Part shown: positions 1 to 8,706 of the stretch, one piece after another
Position numbering within the stretch: the stretch's first letter is position 1
Layout of the letters: each line of letters opens with the position of its first letter
NCBI RefSeq assembly: GCF_000485595.1
Contig: NW_014577188.1
Coordinates: forward strand, 247,373-276,614
From: Priapulus caudatus
Taxonomy: Eukaryota > Priapulida > Priapulimorpha > Priapulimorphida > Priapulidae
Reading direction: 5' to 3'
Length of the DNA stretch: 29,242 nt
The notes under the pieces: model-generated
What the model was told of the DNA's origin: nothing
The model's input: only the letters and a program-made list of their open reading frames with translations
The model's database searches: none
Made by a program: the position numbers and the translations under genes

Positions 1-223
1 TAGATATATGCCTCTGTCATAACACGTAACTGCAATTTCCACTGCGGTTTCGTTTTCTTTCTCTGTTATCATAAGGCGAGAGAAACATAAGAAGGAGCGG
101 GGGTAAGAAGAGGAAGAAGACGAAATAGGGGCATGATTGAGAGAAGGCAGGAGAGGACAGACGGGAAACTAATTGGTAAAGGAGAGTCAGATTATTTCCG
201 AGTAATCTAATAGAACCATCAAT

Positions 224-307
224 ATGATGATGATGATGATGATGATTATGATGATGATGATGATATGATGATGATGATGATGATTATGATGATGATGATG
301 ATGATGA
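224..307. repeat. (ATG)n trinucleotide microsatellite
   Basis: Near-perfect runs of ATG/GAT triplets are broken by occasional ATT and one ATAT slip. On the minus strand one frame gives poly-His or poly-Ile, but nothing else suggests coding. Confidence 0.95.
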
Positions 308-351
308 CGGTGCGGAGAGTGAGGGGATATAAAAATAGGAAGATGCACTAG

Positions 352-478
352 AAGAAGGAAATGAAGATGAAGATGAAGAAGAAAGAGTGGGGAGGAGAAG
401 AAGAAGAAAACGAGAAAATATGAGGAGGAAGAATAAGAAGAAGAGAAAAAAAGAAGAAAGAAGAAGAAGACAAAACCA
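352..478. repeat. AAG-rich polypurine tract
   Basis: Almost uninterrupted A/G sequence with repeated GAAGAA and GGAG blocks. Low-complexity DNA that may adopt triplex structures. No coding evidence. Confidence 0.8.
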
Positions 479-784
479 ATCATGAACGGAGCAGCAGGGG
501 GCGAGAAGGACTAACTCGTCGCTGCGATCTAATAAGCAATAATTGTCTTGTGTACGCGGCGGAATTCCCAGCTAACGAGGAATGTTCGCTTGCCACCCAC
601 GCCAGGGAAAGCCAGACACGATGCCGCACGGGTCGCGCGCTCTAGGCCTAATGCAATTAACAATTAAAGCGCTTTACCTGCGGCGGTAAACTTTATCCGG
701 AAATCTTACGCGGCAAGCAATTAATTAGGACTATAGAGGGAAGAGAGATTTCATCGATATGTTCGGAAAATCCCCGGAGACTGG
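479..784. other. Unique intergenic sequence, nothing recognised
   Basis: Mixed-composition DNA, fairly rich in CpG around 545-720. I see no open frame of note and no repeat. Confidence 0.5.
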
Positions 785-1080
785 TTGTCGGCACACGGGG
801 CGGGGCGTGTGAAGTTTGTAGTCGGGAGAGAGAAAGGTGACGAGAGAGAGAGGGGGAGGGAGGGGGGAGAAGGAGACGAGAGAGAGAGGGGGGAGGGGAG
901 GAGAGTGAAAGAGAGATTGAGGAAGAGAGGGGGAGTGGAGGAGAGTGAAAGAGAGATAGAGGAAGAGAGGGGGAGGGGAGGAGAGTGAAAGAGAAGTGAA
1001 GATAGAGGGAATGATAGAAAGGGCGAGTGATAAAGATATAGAGGAAGAGAGAAGGGGGTAGAGAAGGGGCAGGAAGTGAG
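785..1080. repeat. GA-rich polypurine region with degenerate tandem units
   Basis: GAGAGAGAGGGGGAGGG-like blocks recur. Units near 895-930, 931-975 and 976-1000 share the core GGGGAGGAGAGTGAAAGAGA. The 67-codon plus-strand open frame here is Glu/Arg/Gly only and is a product of the simple repeat. Confidence 0.85.
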
Positions 1081-1451
<371 letters not shown>

Positions 1452-1930
1452 ATAACTTTTATTGAGCATATCATAGCTAGGTTACATGGATATAATTACT
1501 AAAATGCACTAAAGGAAGCTATATGTATTAAATGATAATTGAACTTAGTATACCGGTACTTATATTGATATGTATAATATTATACGTATGATAGATTATC
1601 AAATGAAAATGAACAAGGAAAAGTTTTCGAACCTCTATCCTTATAAGTTAATTACATATTAAACTCTGAAGCGCAAAGCAAGCAAGGTAGCAAAATACCC
1701 AGATAAAAAATATCAGCAAATAAAATGTACATTACTTGTTACAAAAAAGCATGAGAAAATGAGAATATTACCAGTACAAAATGAGATTGCATGCGCAGAA
1801 ACAGCAACCAAAGCGGGGAACGCACGTACGCGTCGCAACGTTACAAAATATATTATGTGTACTGGACGGGGTGATATAGTGATATATAGAGATCATGCAG
1901 TGATCGAGTGCCATCCTTCCGTATTATATG
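1452..1930. other. AT-rich intergenic sequence, nothing recognised
   Basis: AT-rich and stop-dense in all frames, without a repeat pattern I can define. Confidence 0.5.
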
Positions 1931-2155
1931 AAGTACATAAATTAGAGATTCTCTACTATAACCATAGAAATAATATAGGTATATATATATATCCATAGCT
2001 AGTATAATATATATAAAAAAATATATAAAAGTTATATCCGGTAGGTATATAAAGTACATAAATTATAGAGATTCTCTAAATATTCTCTATTTTAACAATA
2101 GAAATAATATAGGTATCTCTATATAGTATAATATATTCTAAAATATCTCTGTGTC
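1931..2155. repeat. Diverged tandem duplication, period about 121 bp
   Basis: AAGTACATAAATTA followed by GAGATTCTCTA, then AGAAATAATATAGGTAT and TAGTATAATATAT, occurs from 1931 and again from 2052. The second copy has a short internal duplication of the TATTCTCTA motif. Confidence 0.75.
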
Positions 2156-2664
2156 TCTACATATTTCTATTATTCTAACTCTATGAAACCGGGTACCGGT
2201 TACCTGATGCATATCTCGCACCCGCGCGTCGTGCAACCATGCAGTTGCTGAATCGCTCGCATTAAATAAAATATTATAAGCACAGATTATTTGATTGAAG
2301 TGGCAAACGTTGTAATGTAGTTTTATAATTCTATCATGCGTGATTTTTTAAAGACTGTTTTACTTATTAAATACCGCTAATGCTGGTTTCACTAAAAGTT
2401 GTCTTCTGAAGTTGTCGGCGGTCGGTAATAAAACCCTGTAATTCGGTGCTATATTTACGTAAAGGTGTACTGTACTCTGTAGATTCACGTTCTATTTTCA
2501 GCAAATAGTTAAATAAGTCTAAAAATTAATAGTTAAATTTGTCTTAAATGTATTATTTTTAAGACCAATGTAAGTATATAGTTATTCGGCGCAACTAAAA
2601 TGTCAGAGTCACCGAATTCTGTATTAATTATTTTCGTTAATGCGTTCGTTTACACTACTCGCTG
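2156..2664. other. AT-rich intergenic sequence, nothing recognised
   Basis: No convincing coding, RNA or repeat signal between the tandem duplication and the inverted-repeat complex that begins near 2665. Confidence 0.45.
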
Positions 2665-2879
2665 ACGCTGAGCCTGATACTGATACTGATAGGGTCTATG
2701 TTCCCCAGGGTACTGCCGGAACGTACCCTGGTAACTATCTGATATGCCGGACCGTACCTCGCTTACTCCCTACCGTACCCTGACTGTCCCTGTTTCGCCC
2801 ACTACTGATGTCGCAAAATTTGAAATATACATACAGACCTGTAGGCGCCCGCTGTATCATGTATGATATCTTGGTTCAA

Positions 2880-3026
2880 GGATAGAGAACATGGGTCCCA
2901 ATAAAACCAATGTCATTTACATCAATATAAATATAATATTATATCAATATAATAGGTTAGGGTTATGGTTAGGGTTAGGGTTAGGGTTAGGCACATTGGT
3001 TTTATTGGGACCCATGTTCTCTATCC
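2880..3026. mobile_element. 147-bp mini-element: perfect 34-bp inverted ends around TTAGGG repeats
   Basis: The arm at 2880-2913 (starts GGATAGAGAACATGGGTCCC) is the exact reverse complement of 2993-3026. Between the arms lie an AT-rich half (2914-2952) and about six TTAGGG-type units (2955-2991), one of them mutated to TTATGG. No flanking target duplication is obvious. The perfect arms suggest a recent insertion or ongoing gene conversion. Confidence 0.75.
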
Positions 3027-3504
3027 AGTGGACCGGCGAATCCTGTAGAAGAGTTGGATGTGAGGATGAGTAACTGAGTGAAAACCAAGAAGAACAATTT
3101 CAAAGAAACATATCACGTGATCGCATCGCATCTATTGCAATATGCGAATGATCTGGATATCCGTTTCCTTCGAGCAATGTTTGACGACATTTTCGAGCCC
3201 GGGCGACACCTTTTGACTAGATGGTTCCACAAGTGTTGTGGTAGTAACAGGTCGATAATGTTGTAATTATTATTAATGGGTGGAAAAAGGATAGACGTCG
3301 CTGACACTTCGAGAAAGGGTTCGGGAGGTAAAGACGTAATCAGGGTAGAGGGTTACTGACTATTGGCGGACACGGACCGGAAACAGGGAAGCGGGAGCAT
3401 CAAAGTGCGCAATTTTCGTTCCGACTCAACGCGGATGTATTACGACATTCAGTTGTAAGTCAGGTACGGGTTTTTGAAGTACGGCGAGTAAAGGTCCGGC
3501 CATA

Positions 3505-4310
3505 TTATCAAAGCTAATAATACCAGATGTAGCAAGGAACGAAAACACGGCGAAAAATAGCTGCTACTCTTCACGACAACACTTATTTCTACTTTGGCCT
3601 GCAAGTCCTATAATAATTTCATGTATTATAGTCATAAGCAGAATCTTGCTCCTAAAACAGAGACCAACCCGCCTTTGTCAAACGATACTCCAGGCGGAGA
3701 TATCGCTCAAACCTCACTCCCCCTCCCACAGGCCAAACGCCGCCCCTATCGAATCCCCTTCTGTCCCCATCCGTCACGGCGTCTAAGGCATTTTTCGGCT
3801 AGCGGTTTCCTCACCCGCTGAGCCGGCTGATAAGTGATCGGTCACATGCTCAATTTTGTACTCCTACTAGCTGCGTGTAGAGACTTAGATTAAAAAAACA
3901 TTGCCGGCTCCATCATGACGGCATTCAGCCGTGCAGGAAAGATAAATGGGAGATATCAGGGCATAGGCGAGCCTCCGAAATCTACCTCCACCCGCACACT
4001 GAATCCCGAAAATCATCATTAAAATTATGGCGGAAAAACCGAACTCTCACGAATGCTAACGCTTAGGCCGCGTAAGGATGGACAGAAAGTGAATTCGAGC
4101 GCTTTGGCAATAGGGAGGAGGGTTAGAAGCCGATATCTCCTCCTAGAGTATCGTATGACAAGCGGGTCTTGTTTAGAGAGTCAAAGAATCTGCATTAATG
4201 CAATACCATGAAATTATTATAGACTCGCAGCAGTATGTAGAATAATGTTGTCGTGAAATAGCACTATTTTCCCGTTTTTCCGTTGTACACTCTAGGTATT
4301 ATTAGCTCTT
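3505..4310. repeat. Long diverged inverted repeat (arms about 3505-3800 and 4040-4310)
   Basis: Left-arm blocks AGCTAATAATACC, TTCACGACAACA, CTATAATAATTTCATG, CGATACTC and GGAGATATCG occur in the same order in the reverse complement of the right arm. Indels are common, so the arms are old. The central ~240 bp contains CATCATGACGGCATTCAGCC and nothing coding. Confidence 0.7.
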
Positions 4311-4318
4311 GATATTAT

Positions 4319-4612
4319 GTAGTTACCAGGGTACGTTCCGGTATACCCGACCGTACTCAGGGTACGTTCCGGCAGTACCCTGGGTATGGTCTGGTATACC
4401 GGGACGTACCCTTGCACTATCTAATATGCCGGACCGTACCTCGCCTACTCCACGAATGAGTCTAGGGAGTCGCCTACTCCCTAACCCTAAGCCTAACGGC
4501 TAACCCTAACCCTAACCCTAACCATATCAAATAGTTACCAGGGTACGTTCCAGTATACCGGACCGTACCCAGGGTAGTACGTTCCGGCAGTACCCTGGGA
4601 GACATAGACCCT
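4319..4612. repeat. Direct repeats flanking a (CCCTAA)n tract
   Basis: A ~66-bp block starting TAGTTACCAGGGTACGTTCC and ending CGGCAGTACCCTGGG occurs at 4319-4383 and again at 4533-4600. Between them is a degenerate CCCTAA run (about 4479-4523). The GGTACGTTCCGG motif also appears inverted at about 2710-2735. Confidence 0.75.
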
Positions 4613-4640
4613 ATGAGCCTCACTGTCACTGACACTGATA

Positions 4641-5110
4641 CATTAGAGCAATAATGAACTTGAAGTGTGACAGCAATATTTGTTGTGGCGTAGCTAGCGT
4701 CTCCCTAGCCCGACGAGGCTGTGCAACTGATTGTCTATACACAGTCTATACATGGTCTTCTAACCCTAGCAAGACTGTTTCTTGGCGCTAGCTTCTCCCC
4801 ATGCCTTGGGCCTTGGCTCTGACAAGTTACGTGTTAACTCTCTTAATGTGTAGGCAACTTGTTCTCTTTGGTCTATCTACATATTCACAACCCGAGTAAC
4901 AAGAAATTACTATACCAATGCCATAGGTTTATTGTTCAATTAATATGATAACATTGGAATTTGGATTAGGTAATTTATGGTTAACAGGAATCCCTCGGAT
5001 TGTATTTAATGTACAGCAGTACATGACAGTAACAAGCATTGTGAGACTTCTCACGTTCAACGCTGCCGGTGTTAACAATGCACCTACCTCCCTTCGCTGG
5101 GATTTTTGCG
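4641..5110. other. Intergenic sequence, nothing recognised
   Basis: Mixed-composition DNA with short open frames on both strands. None shows codon structure or similarity that I recognise. Confidence 0.4.
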
Positions 5111-5691
5111 TTTTTAGCTCATCTGACGTAGTCAGATGCAGCTTGTAGAATCGCATGATTGTCCGTTCGTTTGTCCGTTCGGCCGTCCGGACGGACGTCC
5201 GTCCGGCCATCCGTCCGTCCGTCAACAGTTGGGCACAAATCTTAACCGCTCGACGTACGATCACGATATTATGGACGTGGGGGGGATTGTGAAAAGGACT
5301 CGGGATGATCAATTTGGGGGTCAAGGGTCAAAGGTCAAGATGTGTAAACGGAGGGGGAATATTTCCCCCTTAACTTAAGGTATAGGAGGAAATACGGAAT
5401 TGCGGCAGAAATCTGAACGGCTCGACCTATGCTCTTAATATTCAGTGTCTAGTGTGATGGGCAGGAAACTCATCACTAGTGCAAAATTGGAGGTCACAGG
5501 TCAAAGGGCAGTAGGGGGAAGGTCAGATATCAGACATTTTCTGAGGACGTGGCCTAATGGACAGTGGAAAACTTTTTTGTTTCAGCACTGACCTACCATT
5601 TTTATCACTTTATTGAAAGGACCATGAAATGTGCTTTCCACTGACGTGCGAAGAGTAAGTGTCTGATAACCTTTTGACCCTCAAGAGGAGG
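5111..5691 (+). mobile_element. Dispersed repeat family, copy 1
   Basis: Begins TTTTTAGCTCATCTGACGTA and ends TTTTGACCCTCAAGAGGAGG. A second copy with the same ends and order lies at 13119-13830. The start contains a short hairpin (CATCTGAC-GTA-GTCAGATG). This copy carries a GTCC/CCGT expansion at 5160-5222. No protein is encoded, so it is a non-autonomous repeat of unassigned class. Shared internal blocks include TTCTGAGGAC and AACTTTTTTGTTT. Confidence 0.8.
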
Positions 5692-5775
5692 GTTGAATAT
5701 GGATTCCTGAACTGCCTCAATGATGTCACAGTGTTCTCATATTTATGGCACATCCATAATCTGGAAAGCCAATAA

Positions 5776-5855
5776 GCCTGGATAGCCCAACGGCTACAGC
5801 ACAGGATTACAGCTCAAAGGTCCTTGGATTGAATCCCATCAGATTTTTTTATTAT
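5776..5855 (+). mobile_element. tRNA-Cys-like sequence, probable SINE head or tRNA pseudogene
   Basis: An A-box-like TAGCCCAACGGCTACAGC is followed at tRNA spacing by a B-box-like GGATTGAATCC. In between, GATTACAGCTCAAAGGTCCTT resembles the anticodon arm and variable region of metazoan tRNA-Cys. The acceptor stem does not pair and an AT-rich tail follows, so it is unlikely to be a working tRNA. Confidence 0.45.
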
Positions 5856-6577
5856 TTACCTGTTTTCTGTATTTTTCTATCTTTATCCATTTTACATTCA
5901 ACTATTTTTTTCCAATTAACGCAAATATTTACATGATTTATTTACAACAATTTCATAACAACAAATAATTTTTACAAGAATTAAATATTTTTTATTTTTC
6001 AATAGGGTCACAATGCACCATAAAACAGGAGTTTCAGGCATGCGATTTGTATCAACCAATGGGATTTGGGAGGTATGCAAAATGCAGAAGGTTGCTGAAA
6101 TGATGTGTACGCAACTGCGTATTTGCATATCTGCGCCTAACAAAGGTGTCACTACGCACGACTTAAATGTTACGTTTATAACCGTAGCAACAGACCTCAG
6201 ATGAGCCCAGACGCTCTGCAGCTCTTGTTACTACGTATTCACTTATTGATTTACCACATTTCCTTTGCAGGAAAGCTAACCAAACTGACACATTTACTCT
6301 GCATGAACGTTATCTCACCCATACACGTTCAAATATTATGGAAATTGTTTCCCTTCATAATAATATTGATATGAAAACAGGGCAAAAACGGACATTTCAT
6401 GCATTTTCGCCTCAAATGCCACCGCACCAATATTATTTTCGAGTTTGTTACGATATCATTTGACTGTATACTATTTTTTCCGGTAAGAAATATGACAACG
6501 CTTACACATGTGTAGGGTATGAACCTTGTTTTGTGTTTCTACATGCAAAAATACCTCGAAATTTTACATACTAGATA
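5856..6577. other. AT-rich intergenic sequence, nothing recognised
   Basis: Contains a 63-codon open frame starting at 6013 with no recognisable similarity or splice context. I see no other feature. Confidence 0.4.
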
Positions 6578-6585
6578 GTTATTAT

Positions 6586-7058
6586 TAGAGCTGTAACGAT
6601 CCACCGAAATCAAATCGAATCGCGATTCTCTTCCCTCGATCCGATCCTCGATACTTTTTCCCATATTTTCGATCCGATCCAACCCGCTAGTACTTCATAA
6701 TGTGTGCATCGGCCGAAGCGTGTATGAGACGCCCGCTCTGATTGGTCAATAGTCCTGGCTCGCCAGTCAGCTAATCAGCGGCTACAGCACATCGCTAATA
6801 TGTTTACAGGGCTGCAGTTAGACGTGACTCCTCGTTTTTTAATTTTAATTATGCTCTTAAAGTTATTTTGTTAAATAAAGTTGAGAAAAAAGAAATAATG
6901 TAATTTAGTTGGTTAAGAGTTTGTATTGCAAAATAATTAAAATGTAATAAATAAGATAACATTTCAATATTTTGGGAATCGAATCGAAGGAATCGAATCG
7001 AGAGGCTAATATCGAGATACGGATCGAATCGAGAGGCTTGTCTATCGTTACAGCCCTA
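6586..7058. mobile_element. hAT-type MITE, copy 1 (473 bp)
   Basis: The left terminus TAGAGCTGTAACGAT and right terminus ATCGTTACAGCCCTA are inverted repeats. They are flanked by identical 8-bp direct repeats GTTATTAT (6578-6585 and 7059-7066), the target-site length of hAT transposons. Subterminal GAATCGAATCG-type repeats are present on both sides. No transposase is present. Confidence 0.9.
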
Positions 7059-7298
7059 GTTATTATATTAAATACCGTTAGGAAAACGGTAAACAAACCT
7101 TGTTGAACGGACTTTGGCCCCGAATTTCAAATTTTCCGGAGTCTCAAAACTCCTAATTTCACGTTCAAATCAACGGTAAAGCATTCTATTCGTTAGTTTA
7201 TGTAAGACTGGGGTAATATAGATTGTCCCTGTTTAATTTCTAGGTAGGTAGTGCCTGCCATCTGTTGGAAATCAGAGAAACAATAACCAATAATCTAT

Positions 7299-7368
7299 CC
7301 ACGAGCTGACTCGTAGATTCGCGTGGGTGCGTTTTGATTGTTCCCACGAGCTGACTCGTGGATCCGCG
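7299..7368. repeat. Pair of palindromic CCACGAGCTGACTCGTGG-like motifs
   Basis: CCACGAGCTGACTCGTAGATT (7299-7319) and CCACGAGCTGACTCGTGGAT (7344-7363) are 45 bp apart, and each is followed by a similar CGCG. The second is a perfect 7-bp-arm palindrome with a 4-bp loop. Function unknown. Confidence 0.7.
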
Positions 7369-7494
7369 GGGAACGTGTTAATTGTTCCTTTACTACTAGT
7401 TAAGCAACAGAGCAACACAATAATCTTTCAACGTCGCCCCGTTATTTTTGACTGCATTTCATCGTGACCTATGTACGTTACACACATTGTTCGT

Positions 7495-7926
7495 TAGGGC
7501 TGTAACGATCCAATGAAATCGAATCGGATCGAGATTCTATTCCCTCGATCCGATCCTCGATATTTTTCCCCGTATTTTCGATTCCACTTCGATACCACTT
7601 TTTTCCTCCAATAGATGGCGGCACTACACTATATACTGTGAAGTGTTACCAGAGCATATAAATCACTGATTTATATATGCTCTGGTGTTACTCACCAATG
7701 TTACTCAGCGACTGTGCAGTGTATATATACTCTATAGACTCTCTAGTCTATTCACCATTTAGTATTCATTGGCAATTTCTAATAATTTATTATTGCAAAA
7801 TAATAAAAATATAAAAATTAAGATAACATTTTCAATATTTTGGGAATCGAATCGAAGGAATCGAATCGAGAGGCTAATATCGAGAACCGGTTCGAATCGA
7901 GAGGCTTGTGTATCGTTACAGCACTA
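7495..7926. mobile_element. hAT-type MITE, copy 2 (432 bp)
   Basis: Same family as the element at 6586. Ends are TAGGGCTGTAACGAT and ATCGTTACAGCACTA. The flanking 8-mers TTGTTCGT (7487-7494) and TTGTCCGT (7927-7934) differ by one base, as an aged target duplication would. An internal hairpin at 7647-7689 pairs ACCAGAGCATAT with its complement. The interior contains ATAGATGGCGGCAC, which resembles 12220-12235. Confidence 0.9.
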
Positions 7927-7934
7927 TTGTCCGT

Positions 7935-8270
7935 ACAGTTTCACGAACTAGGACTGTTGGAATAACTATGTGGTTCTCAGATTTGCACATGTTGATATCT
8001 GATTTATGTTTATATTTTACAGCTGAAAGTGCTGTTGGATATGAAGAGATCTCTGAACGATAGTCACAATCATCAGCTGCAGTGTATCCGTCCGTATACA
8101 TAGTACCTAATTCTATTGTTAACTAGATAGCTAAAAGCAGGTTTTCGTAATATTGATGAAGCAGAATTGTAATATATCAATTTAGAATTACATTTCTTAT
8201 GCACCAATTTATGGTGCACAGTTATTGGATATAGTACCAAATATAACTAAGTAATGAATAAATGCTATCG
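7935..8270. other. Intergenic sequence, nothing recognised
   Basis: AT-rich spacer between the MITE and the inverted-repeat element at 8271. No convincing feature. Confidence 0.4.
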
Positions 8271-8602
8271 GGCCAAATTTAAAAAAAAATTAGTTTTTCC
8301 TCACCCGACCTACCCACCAAAAAGGGGCCGACTCAAACATTTTTATTGATCTTTCCCATTCTTTTTTTTTCTACAAATTGTATCACTACATTATATAAAT
8401 CTGTAGGCAATACATTATATGTACCAAGAAAAACAAACATTCAACATAAAAGGTATCTCCACACAAGCACACCCAAGCATTTAGACACCATGCTGAATTT
8501 GTAAAAAGACCCCCCTCAAAGAAAATTTAAGCCTACCTACCTACCCAAACTTTTCAGCCTGGGTCGGGTGAGGGCAAACAAAGCTTTTTTTAATTGTGGC
8601 CT
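8271..8602. mobile_element. Putative MITE with ~40-bp imperfect inverted ends
   Basis: The left end GGCCAAATTTAAAAAA ... CCTCACCCGACC matches, in reverse complement, the right end GGTCGGGTGAGG ... TTTAATTGTGGCC. The target duplication is unclear. The element stops about 30 bp before the splice acceptor of the first coding exon, so it lies in the upstream intron or promoter region of the TASOR-like gene. Confidence 0.55.
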
Positions 8603-8632
8603 CATCGATAATGAAATTTTTATTTTGTTTAG

Positions 8633-8706
8633 GTTGGTGAACCATACATAAATAATGGCAAAGTGGAAAGGGCCAGCTATACCTAGACGCAAAGACTCGA
8701 GTAACG
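8633..8706 (+). CDS. First coding exon (CDS from 8655) with 5' UTR part
   Basis: A strong acceptor TTTTTATTTTGTTTAG ends at 8632 and a donor GTAGGC follows 8706. ATG at 8655 is followed by G and preceded in frame by TAA at 8649, which fixes the start. The exon encodes only 17 codons plus one base (MAKWKGPAIPRRKDSSN), and its phase-1 end joins 9265 exactly. The IPR-R-K pattern matches the beginning of the TASOR DUF3715 region. A non-coding first exon further upstream is implied but not located. Confidence 0.68.

Larger units (their letters stand above)
2665..4640. mobile_element. Nested fold-back / inverted-repeat complex with telomeric motifs
   Basis: The left end (about 2665-2780) carries TAGGGTCTATG, CCCAGGGTACTGCCGGAACG and TACCCTGGTAACTAT. 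These reappear in reverse complement at 4533-4615. A second, inner inverted repeat pairs roughly 3505-3800 with 4040-4310. The left half is longer because it also holds a 147-bp element with perfect 34-bp inverted ends (2880-3026). No transposase frame is visible, so this is either a non-autonomous fold-back element or several nested insertions. Boundaries are approximate. Confidence 0.6.

Noticed and set aside
224-483. 98-codon minus-strand frame with poly-His and poly-Ile
   Set aside because: Translation of the ATG microsatellite and polypurine tract.
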